In this document: piece by piece, positions 52,717 through 62,296 of the stretch
How the letters are laid out: each line of letters starts with the position of its first letter
Numbering within the stretch: the stretch's first letter is position 1
Source: Chitinophagaceae bacterium
GTDB lineage: Bacteria; Bacteroidota; Bacteroidia; Chitinophagales; Chitinophagaceae
Length of the DNA stretch: 64,000 nucleotides
Assembly (NCBI GenBank): GCA_016722465.1
Contig: JADKJC010000001.1
Coordinates: 186,001 to 250,000 of the forward strand
Reading direction: 5' to 3'
The notes under the pieces: generated by a model
What the model saw: only the letters and a program-made list of their open reading frames with translations
Databases searched by the model: none
What the model was told of the DNA's origin: nothing
Made by a program: the position numbers and the translations under genes

Positions 52717-54483
52717 TTACTCCACAATCAATGTTTTCTTTAAAACACCATTTGATGTTTCAATCTTTACCAGGTAAGAACCTTTGGTTAAATCAGCAAT
52801 GGAATACTGGTATTGCTTCCGGAATGACCTGATCAACTGGCCTGTCATAGAATAGACTGCTACATTTTTGATGGCAAGCCCTTTAGCTAATTTAAAATAG
52901 GAAGTTGAGGGATTAGGATAAATTAATACATCCGTACTTTCATTTATTGAAACAGCAGGTTTGTTTAAAAGAACACACCGTAAGCAAACATCTCTGCTCC
53001 TTACCATTTCATAGTCATCGACCTCTGCGTAAGGTTCATTAACCAGTGAAATTCCAGAATACGGATCTGAACCTCCCTTCAAACTTAAATACGCAAATGG
53101 CTTTGTAACTGCAGATGAAATGGATACAGGAGAAGATTCGCAGGTAACTTTAAAATCAGCAATTGTTTCCCTGATTAAATAGTTACCGGGCATTACCGGA
53201 AAACCATTACCATTATTGTAATTGATATACAATTTGCTGGTGTTCCTTTCATTGAAATTCACAACGCCGTAAGCATTGAAATTATTGGAATTCTGTCTTC
53301 GCAGGTTTACCTGCAGGTTACCGGGGTTAAACAAACCAAAATAGCGTTCAATGGAAAAAAGTATATTACCCTGATGGTTTTTAAGGTCGCCATATTGCGA
53401 AAGTCCACCACCGGTAGTAACTGAAAAAGGAAACTTATATTTTATGTTAGGTATGGCATAATTATGATCATTGAATTTATAAATATGCGGCACCTGGCTT
53501 TCAACCGTCATCAGCATCATTTGTGCAGTGCCAAAACCCTGTGCATCCTTGGATTGTACCAATGTAGGATCAGGTGTTGCTGGATTATCAGTTAATAAAC
53601 AAGCATCCCCACCACTGGCACCTGGATAAGGATTCAGAATGAAAACAGCTGAGTAATTCTGCAAGGGTAATGCCCCAAATATTTGGTTGGTTGTTATCTG
53701 GTAGTTTGCATCAATTTCATACGATCCATGGGGAGTTAAATTTAATGATATCCAAATCCTGTCACTGGCCGGGCCAAATGAGCCCTTAACATATTTTATA
53801 TCGCTTATTTCAGGGCCATAAGCAAACGTATGACAAACAGGGGTTCCACTATAAATGTATCTTGCGTCGTAGGGGAGCTTGTACTGGAAAGTATTTACCA
53901 GTGCGCCATTAGGCGCAATTTCAATAACATTAATTAACAGTGATCCTAATAAATTGGGTATACTGTCATTGGTTTCATCCGAATATTCCCGGTAGGCAAA
54001 AAACAAATTATTGTTGTTTGGATTGGCTACCATTTTGGGATAATCTGTGTTCAGGGAATTATAGTTATTGGCATCCACTACCCTTTTAGCCCAAACAAAA
54101 TTTCCCTGGTTGTCATAACTTCTGATGATATAGGGAGGCCGCCAACTGTGCACTGCAAAGCCACCATCCGTTCTGGATACGCCATTATAAAATTCTTCAT
54201 TCCCATTTGGGATCGAAACTTTTCTTGATCCTTTGTAACATAGGTTATTATCAAACTGGCTGAGCACACTAAAAAAATTTGTCCCTCGTCTAACAACAGG
54301 TGTAAATATCATCACATTTTCATTCGCCATTTCAAATGTTGTGGATTCATTACTGGCCCAGTTAGGGGGAGTCCTTACCTCATCAGCGCCGGGATAAGTG
54401 TATTTTATTCCCCTGCTCTGTCCAAAAGAATAATCAATACAGGCTAACAAAACCATAATGGCAACCATAAATTTCTTTTTCAT
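52717..54483 (-). CDS. Secreted protein with T9SS type A sorting domain
   Basis: The 588-residue exported protein has a signal peptide (MKKKFMVAIMVLLACIDYSF), a large central region likely to be a beta-propeller of unknown role (GGFAVHSWRPPYIIRSYDNQ; NFVWAKRVVDANNYNS), and a C-terminal type IX sorting domain (about 515-588): VLIYPNPSTSYFKLAKG, NVAVYSMTGQLIRSF, YSIADLTKGSYLVKIET, KKTLIVE. The last part directs it through the gliding-associated secretion system to the cell surface. Monocistronic. Confidence 0.92.
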   Translation of the reverse strand: MKKKFMVAIMVLLACIDYSFGQSRGIKYTYPGADEVRTPPNWASNESTTFEMANENVMIFTPVVRRGTNFFSVLSQFDNNLCYKGSRKVSIPNGNEEFYNGVSRTDGGFAVHSWRPPYIIRSYDNQGNFVWAKRVVDANNYNSLNTDYPKMVANPNNNNLFFAYREYSDETNDSIPNLLGSLLINVIEIAPNGALVNTFQYKLPYDARYIYSGTPVCHTFAYGPEISDIKYVKGSFGPASDRIWISLNLTPHGSYEIDANYQITTNQIFGALPLQNYSAVFILNPYPGASGGDACLLTDNPATPDPTLVQSKDAQGFGTAQMMLMTVESQVPHIYKFNDHNYAIPNIKYKFPFSVTTGGGLSQYGDLKNHQGNILFSIERYFGLFNPGNLQVNLRRQNSNNFNAYGVVNFNERNTSKLYINYNNGNGFPVMPGNYLIRETIADFKVTCESSPVSISSAVTKPFAYLSLKGGSDPYSGISLVNEPYAEVDDYEMVRSRDVCLRCVLLNKPAVSINESTDVLIYPNPSTSYFKLAKGLAIKNVAVYSMTGQLIRSFRKQYQYSIADLTKGSYLVKIETSNGVLKKTLIVE

Positions 54484-54788
54484 GCTACTTAATTTTAGAT
54501 GTATAACTAAATTCAGGCGTTATAAAAGTGTCATCAACTCCTTCCCTGTTTCTGAACAGAACTTTTAAAAAGCATACTCAATATTCCACTTTATTTATTG
54601 ATGATTTTATTGCGTTATACAATTGACATTGCTTATTTCTTAAATGATACACATAGCTGCACAGGTGATATATTTTAAAAAGCATGCATGCTTTTTGCTT
54701 TACGATTCAGATTGCCAAACCGCCTCATCTCTGAAGTGAACCAAACCCCTCTCCTTTTGTTTTGTATCTTTACACTTTAGGTAACAAT
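54484..54788. promoter_or_regulatory. Divergent region upstream of uvrA with 20-bp perfect palindrome
   Basis: AAAAAGCATGCATGCTTTTT at 54677-54696 is a perfect, loop-less palindrome between the T9SS protein gene and uvrA. Without a loop it suits a dimeric DNA-binding protein better than a terminator. A TATCTTTA about 20 bases before the uvrA ATG approximates the -7 element. Confidence 0.45.
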
Positions 54789-57700
54789 ATGGCGAAACAA
54801 AAAAAGATTCCCCCAACGGAAACGAATCACAACGATTTTATAGAAGTGTTTGGTGCAAGGGAGCACAACCTTAAAAATATTGACATCAACATTCCCAAGA
54901 ACCAACTGGTGGTGTTTACCGGCGTGAGTGGCAGCGGCAAATCATCGCTGGCCTTTGATACCATTTACAACGAAGGGCAGCGCCGCTACATGGAAAGCTT
55001 CAGCGCCTATGCCCGGCAGTTTGTAGGCGACATGGAACGCCCCGATGTAGACAAGATCACCGGCCTGAGCCCCGTGATTTCCATTGAACAAAAAACCACC
55101 AATAAAAATCCCCGCAGTACGGTAGGTACCATTACAGAGATCTACGATTTCTTAAGGTTGCTGTATGCCCGTGTGGGTGAAGCCTACAGTTACAACACCG
55201 GCAAAAAAATGGTGAAGTTCAGCGAGGAAGAAATTGTGCAGAATATTTTTGAGAAGTACAAAGGCAAAAAGATCAGCCTGCTGGCACCACTGATCCGTGG
55301 CCGTAAGGGGCATTACAGGGAACTGTTTGAGGACATCCGCAAAAAGGTTATGTAAAAGTGAGGGTGGATGGAGAAGTGAAGGACCTGGTGGCGAAGATGC
55401 AGGTGGACCGTTATAAGATTCATGATATAGAAGTGGTGGTGGACAGGCTGGCGGTAACCGATGATATGAAACTGCGGCTGAGCCAGAGTGTGCAAAAAAC
55501 ATTGCAGGTGGGAAAGGGATTACTATTCCTGGCCCCAGCCTCCCCAAACCCCTCCGATGAAGGGGCTTCTGAAGACTCTAAGAATTTGAAAAGTCTTTTG
55601 AAGAATAAGAGTGAGAATACTAAAAAAAATAAAGAGCTGTTCGAATCAGCAGGTTCTGAAGTCTCCTCCACCGGGGGAGGTTTGGAGGGGGCCGTAGTTA
55701 TGTTTTCCAAACAACTGATGTGTATTGATACCGGCATCAGTTATGAAGAGCCTAGCCCGAATGCGTTTTCGTTCAACAGTCCGTATGGCGCCTGCTCTAC
55801 CTGCAAAGGGTTGGGAAGCGTATACACAATTGATATGGACAGTGTGTTGCCGGATAAAACGAAGAGCATCAAAGAAGGCGGCATTGTACCACTGGGCGAA
55901 GAAAGAAGCGCCAGTGTATTTCAGCAGGTGCAGGTATTTGCAAAAAAATACAAGATCAATTTAGATAAGCCATTAAAGGATTTGCCACAGGAACAAGTTG
56001 ACCTGTTGCTTTTTGGCGACCAGGGAATCAATCCTTCATTAGAAATGGACCTGAGTGATGAAACGGTGCCGCAGGAATATACCGGCAGTTATGAAGGCAT
56101 TATTCCCATGCTGAAACGATGGTTCTCTTCCGGCAACAGCACAGATGTGTTGAGAGAATGGGTGGAAAAATTCACCCAGCTAAAAACTTGTGGCACCTGC
56201 GGCGGAACAAGGTTGAGAAAGGAAAGCCTTTGGTTTAAAATTGATGAACGGAATATCGCCGAACTAAGTGCGATGAATTTAGACAACCTGGCTGCATGGT
56301 TTGATGGGCTTGAACTGCGGATGAACAATAAACAAAATGCCATTGCCAAAGATGTGCTGAAAGAAATTAGGGAACGGTTGCAATTTTTACTGGATGTTGG
56401 GTTGACCTACCTTACCTTATACCGGCCTTCCAAATCATTAAGTGGTGGCGAATCACAACGTGTTCGTTTGGCAACACAAATTGGTAGTCAACTGCAGGGC
56501 ATCACGTATATTCTGGATGAACCAAGTATTGGTTTGCATCAAAGAGATAACCAACGATTGATAACAGCATTGCAAAACCTAAGAGATATTGGCAACAGTG
56601 TGCTGGTGGTGGAGCATGATAAAGACATTATGCTGGCCAGTGATTTCTTAATCGACATCGGACCGAAAGCCGGTTTTCATGGCGGAGAAATTGTAGCGAT
56701 GGGTACACCGGATGAGGTATTGGCTTCCAATTCAGAAACTGCTAAATACCTGAATGGTGAAAAGAGTATTGCAGTGCCAACGGAAAGACGAAAGGGCAAT
56801 GGGAAATTTATTGAGCTTACCGGCGTAAAGGGAAATAACCTTAAGAATATTTCAGTGAAATTTCCATTGGGTAAATTGATTGTGGTGACTGGTGTAAGTG
56901 GCAGTGGCAAATCAACATTGATTAATGAAACATTGTATCCATTGCTGAGCAAGTATTGTTATAATTCAAAAGCACTTCCCCTGGAATACAAGGCCATCAA
57001 GGGTTTGGAACTGATCGATAAAGTGATCGAGATTGACCAGAGCCCGATCGGCAGAACACCGAGGAGCAACCCTGCTACCTACTGTGGTTTCTTTACAGAC
57101 ATCAGGACATTATTTGCATCGGTACCAGAAGCAAAGATCCGGGGCTACAATGCCGGGCGTTTTTCTTTCAATGTAAAAAGCGGAAGATGTGAAGTGTGTG
57201 AAGGTGGTGGCATGAGAGTAATAGAAATGAACTTTTTACCGGATGTATATGTGCATTGTGAAAAATGTAATGGCAAACGGTACAACAGGGAAACGCTGGA
57301 AATACGCTATAAAGGAAAATCCATCAGCGACGTACTGAACATGACCGTGGATGAATCCGTGGAATTTTTTAATGCCATTCCTTTTATATACCGTAAAATA
57401 AAAGTGCTGCAGGAAGTTGGCCTGGGTTATATCACACTCGGACAAAGTGCTGTTACACTCAGTGGTGGTGAAGCACAACGGGTAAAACTATCCACCGAGT
57501 TAGGCAAAAAAGATACAGGTAAAACATTTTACATTTTAGATGAGCCGACCACCGGTTTACATTTCCAGGACATTCAACACTTGCTTGATGTAATCAATAA
57601 ATTGGTTGATCGTGGTAATTCTGTATTGGTAATCGAACACAATATGGATGTAATAAAAGTTGCTGATCACATTATTGACATTGGCCCTGAAGGTGGTGAT

Positions 57701-57796
57701 GGCGGTGGACTGGTCTTGTTTGAAGGCACACCGGAAGGTTTGGTGAAAGTGAAGGAAAGTTTTACAGGGAAGTATTTGAAGCCAGAGCTTAATTAA
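54789..57796 (+). CDS. uvrA: Excinuclease ABC subunit A, one frameshift and an in-frame insertion
   Basis: This is the damage-recognition ATPase of nucleotide excision repair. The first ATPase has Walker [21 protein letters not shown] and signature [15 protein letters not shown] with [11 protein letters not shown]. Zinc modules are [18 protein letters not shown] and [21 protein letters not shown]. The second ATPase has [22 protein letters not shown] and [11 protein letters not shown]. The frame breaks at the AAAAA of 55341-55345; one added A gives [19 protein letters not shown]. Repaired length is about 1,000 residues, slightly long because about 50 residues (55538-55698) are inserted between VGKGLLFL and VVMFSKQLM. 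The insert is bounded by inverted copies of a palindromic repeat. Confidence 0.95.
55538..55578 (+). repeat. G-rich palindromic repeat in uvrA, left copy
   Basis: GCCTCCCCAAACCCCTCCGA, then TGAAGGGGCTTCTGAAGACT. Translated in frame as [13 protein letters not shown], the same peptide family as in rarA and the aminotransferase. Confidence 0.85.
55654..55691 (-). repeat. G-rich palindromic repeat in uvrA, right copy (inverted)
   Basis: TTCTGAAGTCTCCTCCACCG then GGGGAGGTTTGGAGGGGG: a diverged, oppositely oriented copy of the left element. The preceding TCAGCAGGTTCTGAAG also matches the rarA copy (TCAGCAGATTCTGAAG), so homology extends beyond the palindrome. Confidence 0.8.
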
Positions 57797-57926
57797 TTGA
57801 TCATGGATAATTGACAATGGATAACGAGGGAGCTTTAACTACTTAGCATTTTTATTCATCTATATCAATCTGTGCCAAAAATATGAATAGCGAATAATTA
57901 AAGATAGCCGATAACTCAACCTTGTA

Positions 57927-57962
57927 TTCATTCGTGTCAATCTGTGCAATTCGTGGCAAACA
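57927..57962. repeat. 'ATTCGTGTCAATCTGTGC' dispersed repeat
   Basis: TCATTCGTGTCAATCTGTGC then AATTCGTGGCAAAC. A shorter copy (TATATCAATCTGTGCCAAAA) is at about 57863-57882, and an inverse relative is at 11591-11620. It lies in the 427-base gap after uvrA. Confidence 0.5.
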
Positions 57963-57977
57963 TTATGGCAAAAAAAT

Positions 57978-57999
57978 AACCCGGGAGTACCGGGTTTTT
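57978..57999 (+). terminator. Probable uvrA terminator
   Basis: AACCCGG-GAGTA-CCGGGTT followed by TTT, about 180 bases past the uvrA stop and after the repeat. The rest of 57797-58223 holds nothing else recognised. Confidence 0.75.
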
Positions 58000-58223
58000 G
58001 TTTAAATAAATAATGACAAAGCAGGTAGAGAATTAATAAGTGGTTTCAGGGGAAACAGGTTAGTATTTTGAACCTGTTATTGCTGGTTTAAGTTCTGTTA
58101 CACCACTTTGTCATTTTTTATTACCCGCTTGCTGGCGGAATATTTTTAATCGTTTTATACAAGGGAACGCTGCCATTAAAGCAGTTACACTTTTGGTATA
58201 CACTTACCTGTTTGCTGCAGCAA

Positions 58224-58373
58224 CTATCTTACTGCAAGGGTATGCTGCTGTATCGCCTGATTGGCCGCCAGGGTTTCGCCTTTCGATTTGTTGTAAAGCA
58301 TCACCAGCATAAAGCAGGTTACCAGCACCACCATCTTAAACAAGAGCGGATTAATATGTAAACCGTTTTTCAT
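58224..58373 (-). CDS. Small single-pass membrane protein, 49 residues
   Basis: ATG 58373 to TAG 58224 encodes a 49-residue peptide: a short N-terminus, one hydrophobic helix (LLFKMVVLVTCFMLVMLYNK) and a polar tail (SKGETLAANQAIQQHTLAVR). It starts 28 bases after the stop of the outer-membrane barrel gene on the same strand, so it can be co-transcribed with it. No family recognised. The case rests on the plausible membrane topology and placement. Confidence 0.5.
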   Translation of the reverse strand: MKNGLHINPLLFKMVVLVTCFMLVMLYNKSKGETLAANQAIQQHTLAVR

Positions 58374-58400
58374 AATTATGGATATTTGATTGTTTGCTTT

Positions 58401-59426
58401 TTAAAAACGTGCCGGGCACCGCATCTGCGATCTTGCCCTGCCACCATAACCACCATGATTGGCACCGCCATCGTTGCCATAACCTCCATCACCAAACCTT
58501 ATCCCCAACTTAAAAAGAAAGGAGAAATAAGCATCGTTATTATTGGGGTTTCCCCTTTGTGTACCCGGTGCATACCTGCCCACACCTGGTGTAACAATCC
58601 CGATTGTTTTATCGCTGATCCTGTAAGCGATGGCTGCATCAGCCGCCGGCAGGTTACTGTAAAAATAATTGCCGTCAATATAGGTAGTGCTTACATCATC
58701 AATATAATCTGTAAAGGTTTTCCTGTATAGCAATTCCAATCCTACATTGACTTTGTCAGATAAAATATATTTGAAGCCGCCACCAAAAGGCAGGTTCATC
58801 TGTGTAAGTTTGTAAGGCTTCCTGTCGGGGTATTGTGTAAAGCCCTGTCCTTCTGTACGTAGGGGCTGTAGGTCGTGCCAGGTAACATTCCCGTTTTGAT
58901 CTTTGAGTGAACCCTTTGGATTGAAATGAAATGCACCAACACCTCCAAAAAAATAAGGCCTGAACCTCGGGTCATATTCATCATCATTCCGGTAGAGGTA
59001 CTGCAAAGGAAAAAACTCTATGGCGCCATATACTTCCCACATATTGCTCTTAAAATCCATGTTTCGCTGCTTGCGCCACAATTCATCCACACCATGGGTG
59101 CTAATGATACTGTCAATTCCTTCTACGTAAGTGTATTGTGCTGCCACCCTGAAACCAAGCCATTCGTTGGGGTACACCGTAATAAAAGCGCCCTTCATCA
59201 GCTTGGTGAGCTGGTAGTTAAGATCCTTGATAAAGGCGGTACCCTTACCCACTTTTCCACCGAGGTCACCCAAAAAGAAAGTCGGACCGAAATTTAAACC
59301 TGCTTCCACTTTAGCATCGCCAAGCCCCAGCATTAAATGCTGTGCATTGGCTGCTGTGCCAAGCATAACGCAAAAAAATATGGGGAAAAGCTTTTTGTTG
59401 ATCAGTTTGTGTACAATGTTTTTCAT
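58401..59426 (-). CDS. Outer-membrane beta-barrel protein
   Basis: The 341-residue exported protein has a signal peptide (KLFPIFFCVMLGTAANAQ) and repeated amphipathic strands (VEAGLNFGPTFFLGDLGGKV, WLGFRVAAQYTYVEGIDS, RPYFFGGVGAFHFNPKG, MNLPFGGGFKYILSDKVNVG). A strand-like YFSFLFKLGIRFG comes near the end, followed by a Gly-rich, basic tail (GGYGNDGGANHGGYGGRARS) that would lie in the periplasm or outside. The family (DUF6089-like barrel) is a guess. ATG 59426 is used because it begins the signal peptide. A 49-residue membrane protein follows it. Confidence 0.82.
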   Translation of the reverse strand: MKNIVHKLINKKLFPIFFCVMLGTAANAQHLMLGLGDAKVEAGLNFGPTFFLGDLGGKVGKGTAFIKDLNYQLTKLMKGAFITVYPNEWLGFRVAAQYTYVEGIDSIISTHGVDELWRKQRNMDFKSNMWEVYGAIEFFPLQYLYRNDDEYDPRFRPYFFGGVGAFHFNPKGSLKDQNGNVTWHDLQPLRTEGQGFTQYPDRKPYKLTQMNLPFGGGFKYILSDKVNVGLELLYRKTFTDYIDDVSTTYIDGNYFYSNLPAADAAIAYRISDKTIGIVTPGVGRYAPGTQRGNPNNNDAYFSFLFKLGIRFGDGGYGNDGGANHGGYGGRARSQMRCPARF

Positions 59427-59551
59427 CCGAATACCGATTTTGGATTTAGGGGGCGGTTTTAAAATCACTTGCCCATGGCAAACCATTGGCAAACAACTTT
59501 GCTAACACTATTAAACGGTAAAGAATGCTGATTATTGTATATGTCAGGAAA

Positions 59552-60004
59552 TTAGCGGCTCAGCTGCATGGTAATATGCGGAATGCCGTCTTCCATATAG
59601 GTTTCACTGATTTGTACAAAGCCCAATGATTCGTAAAATGCCTGGAGGTAAAGCTGGGCACCGATGATAATAACAGGATCGCCAAATTGCCCGATCGTTT
59701 TTTCAATACCCAGCTGCATCAGCTGCCGGCCATAACCACCCTTCCGGTATTGGGGTGAAGTAACCACCCTGCCGATGCTGGGATGATCATCATAGGAAAT
59801 ACCCGTGGGCAAAATACGACAATGAGCAACCAGTGTATCTCCATCCCAGCCACATAAATGATAAGCCGGTTGGTCTTTATTGTCCGCATCCTGGTACACA
59901 CAATTTTGCTCCACCACAAATACCTCGTTGCGTAATTGCAGGATGGCGTATAATTCTGCAGCTGTTAATTCATTGAAAGGCTTATATATCCAGTTAAGTT
60001 GCAT
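59552..60004 (-). CDS. ElaA-family GNAT N-acetyltransferase
   Basis: The 150-residue protein begins with the ElaA pattern WIYKPFNELTAAELYAILQL, RNEVFVVEQNCVYQDADNKD and YHLCGWDGDTLVAHCRILP, followed by the acetyl-CoA loop RVVTSPQYRKGGYGRQLMQ (Q/RxxGxG/A) and YESLGFVQISETYMEDGIPH. The acceptor is unknown. It overlaps or abuts the L,D-transpeptidase-like gene upstream (7-base gap), suggesting co-transcription. ATG 60004 is used; the codon before it is TTG. Confidence 0.9.
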   Translation of the reverse strand: MQLNWIYKPFNELTAAELYAILQLRNEVFVVEQNCVYQDADNKDQPAYHLCGWDGDTLVAHCRILPTGISYDDHPSIGRVVTSPQYRKGGYGRQLMQLGIEKTIGQFGDPVIIIGAQLYLQAFYESLGFVQISETYMEDGIPHITMQLSR

Positions 60005-60011
60005 CAATAAT

Positions 60012-61310
60012 CTATTTTAGTAAAGACAGGATATCATTCATGTCCACCGCCCTTTGTTCATCATTTAATTCGATCACAATATAATAGCCATTGGCACCAC
60101 CTGCTTTCTTCAGGGCATCCACCAGGTTATGCTGATCACTTTCTGTTCTCATCCCATCTTCGCCATTCCATATTTCCCTTGTACACAGGCAGCCAAGCAT
60201 CGGCGTTAGCGGATAGTAAGGCTGGCCTTTGTAGTAGGCAGGGTCAACTGTACTCCCATGGGCAATGATCTCATTACGGCCTGCTTTGCCTGCATAATAA
60301 GTTTCATAAAAAGGAAAATAATCTTTCCAGCTTTCCGGCAACAGCTTTTGATACCAGCCTGCTGTCCATACAGAATCCGCAATGCTGCTGTCGTTCATAA
60401 AATGTTTGATACTGGTTTCTACCGGCATAGTAAGCTGTATGTTGGGGGTAGGGCCAATGAAATTACTTTTGCTCACACTGATTCCATACATCCTGAAAAT
60501 CCCCTGCGGAGTATTGCCATTGCTGAGATAGCCCGGCAGGTTACTCATGCTTCTTGCCAGTTGTGGTACAGCAAAAAATCTTCCGTAAGCATCGGTGACA
60601 AAATTTCCTGCACTATCCCTGATGATGGCAAGCCCCGGATAGTCTCTGTTCTTTCTTTGAAAGCTGAATACGACTTTATCTTTTTCAAAAAAGCGGTGAT
60701 GCAACAGATCTGTAATCACCGGCAATTTTTTCTTCCCCGGAAAAATATTCAGCCTGTAAAATAGCATTTTCAATATTGCATTGCTGCTATCGGGCTGCAT
60801 CAGCTGCCATGTCTTCATTGCAATATCCCTTCGGTGTTTCTCACCCATCCGCAACAGGTATTCTGCACACATGGAGAGGAGTTTTGGGTCTTCTGTACTA
60901 TCCAGCAATTGCTTTGCCTCCTGCTCAAAGATGCCCGGATAACTGTCATACAGCAGTTCCATCAGCGACCGCTGAAAATATAAGGTTCGCTTTTCAATAC
61001 CATTAAATGCCTCATGAATGCGGCTTTCAGTCCAGGGCGATTTGTACCGGATCAGTTCCATTGCATAAAAAGCATCCATCCAGTTTTCTTCCGTACTGTC
61101 AGATAACGGCATGGATAAATTTTTACTGATGGTATTGTTCATTAAACTCCTGTGCAATTTCTCCCTGTTTGCTGACTTTGTATCTTTCATGTACAGTTTC
61201 GCCGTATTGGGCTGGGCTGTTACTTCAATGCAACAAAAAAACAGGCCGCACAACAATGATATTGTACAAAGCAGTAAATGGTATTTTTTTTTATTGATTA
61301 CTATTTTCAA
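60012..61310 (-). CDS. Divergent YkuD-like L,D-transpeptidase
   Basis: The 432-residue exported protein has a hydrophobic N-terminus (LLLCTISLLCGLFFCCIEV), a helical repeat-like first half (e.g. RIHEAFNGIEKRTLYFQRSL), and a C-terminal half with YkuD hallmarks in order: PGLAIIRDSAGNF, NTPQGIFRMYG (the TPxGxF motif), and IIAHGSTVDP...TPMLGCLCTREIW, matching HGx(n)..GCxR with the nucleophile Cys. Such enzymes cross-link peptidoglycan or attach proteins to it. The large insertion between the motifs and the N-terminal helical region make assignment less than certain. It is followed closely by the ElaA-type gene. Confidence 0.7.
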   Translation of the reverse strand: MKIVINKKKYHLLLCTISLLCGLFFCCIEVTAQPNTAKLYMKDTKSANREKLHRSLMNNTISKNLSMPLSDSTEENWMDAFYAMELIRYKSPWTESRIHEAFNGIEKRTLYFQRSLMELLYDSYPGIFEQEAKQLLDSTEDPKLLSMCAEYLLRMGEKHRRDIAMKTWQLMQPDSSNAILKMLFYRLNIFPGKKKLPVITDLLHHRFFEKDKVVFSFQRKNRDYPGLAIIRDSAGNFVTDAYGRFFAVPQLARSMSNLPGYLSNGNTPQGIFRMYGISVSKSNFIGPTPNIQLTMPVETSIKHFMNDSSIADSVWTAGWYQKLLPESWKDYFPFYETYYAGKAGRNEIIAHGSTVDPAYYKGQPYYPLTPMLGCLCTREIWNGEDGMRTESDQHNLVDALKKAGGANGYYIVIELNDEQRAVDMNDILSLLK

Positions 61311-61331
61311 TGCAGGAAGAAGTTGAGTGTA

Positions 61332-62195
61332 TCAGGGATTGTATAAAGTAAGGAACGCCTGTATTTTACTGAAGGCATCTGAATAAGTTGCACTATTCCA
61401 GTCGCCATGCCCCAGCCCGTTATAACCGACATATTGCACCGGAACAGTTGCTGCCAGTAATTTATCCTTCAACACAACAGACTGGCTTTGAGCATTTACC
61501 AGCAGATCGGCACTGCCCTGTAAAATAATGGTGGGGCAGGCTGCACTGTTAGTTACAAAATTAAGCGGGCTTGATTGCTGGTACAATAAAGGATTCGTCA
61601 ACGGCGTGGCGCCTATTATGCCGGCAATTGCCAGTTGCGGTACCAGCCCCGGATTATTATACAGGTCATTCATATCGGTAGGACCAAAAAAATCAACGAC
61701 TGCTTTGGCCTTTACAGGTATTGCATATTTATATGCCTGCAGCAAGGCCAGGTGTGCACCGGCGCTGGCACCGGCCATTACAATATTATCACTGATCAGA
61801 TATTCATTCCTTTTGCTGTAAATATATTCCAGAGCGGCTTTTACATCCATTTCCTGTGTAGGGAAAGGATTGGCAGGCGTTGCAGACAACCGGTAGTTGA
61901 TATTGAAAAAAGCATAAGCAGGCAACCTTCTTTTAAAAGTGTCAATGAAAGCAGAAAGATCAGTCTTATCACCGCTGCTCCAGGCGCCACCATGTACCAG
62001 CAGCATTACTTTGGTTGCAGTTGTTGTTCTTCCTGCAGGCAGGTACACATCCATTTTCTGAGCTGCATACGTACCGTATGACACATTCAGATAGGTAGCT
62101 GCATTGATAACATTGTTATTGTTGGTGGTTTCTTTTTTACAGGAAACTGCCATAGCAACCATACAGGCTCCAAACAATAAATGACGAATGCTCAT
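61332..62195 (-). CDS. Lipoprotein alpha/beta-hydrolase (carboxylesterase-like)
   Basis: The 287-residue protein has a lipoprotein signal (FGACMVAMAVSCKKE) and an Asn-rich linker, then an alpha/beta-hydrolase of the BD-FAE/hormone-sensitive-lipase-like group: oxyanion VMLLVHGGAWSSGDK, nucleophile Ser in MAGASAGAHLALL, Asp near ILQGSADLLVNAQ and His in GLGHGDWNS. It is probably an outer- or inner-membrane-tethered esterase. Substrate unknown. It lies 21 bases upstream of the transpeptidase-like gene on the same strand and is likely co-transcribed with it. Confidence 0.88.
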   Translation of the reverse strand: MSIRHLLFGACMVAMAVSCKKETTNNNNVINAATYLNVSYGTYAAQKMDVYLPAGRTTTATKVMLLVHGGAWSSGDKTDLSAFIDTFKRRLPAYAFFNINYRLSATPANPFPTQEMDVKAALEYIYSKRNEYLISDNIVMAGASAGAHLALLQAYKYAIPVKAKAVVDFFGPTDMNDLYNNPGLVPQLAIAGIIGATPLTNPLLYQQSSPLNFVTNSAACPTIILQGSADLLVNAQSQSVVLKDKLLAATVPVQYVGYNGLGHGDWNSATYSDAFSKIQAFLTLYNP

Positions 62196-62296
62196 AAAAT
62201 GATTTGAATTTAAAAAAGTAAATTAGTCAATCTGAAATTAACAGCATCATAAAATTAATCTGCAAAGTCAAGTTCGCCTAAAACGCTCCCACCCGG

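Noticed and set aside
52439..52777. 112-codon + strand frame as a gene
   Set aside because: Its second half is antisense to the T9SS protein gene, and resemblance of its start to a transposase is too weak to call.
55338..55360. Programmed frameshift in uvrA
   Set aside because: The AAAAAGG site looks slippery, but the same one-base loss at homopolymers occurs in many unrelated genes here, and uvrA is not known to use frameshifting.
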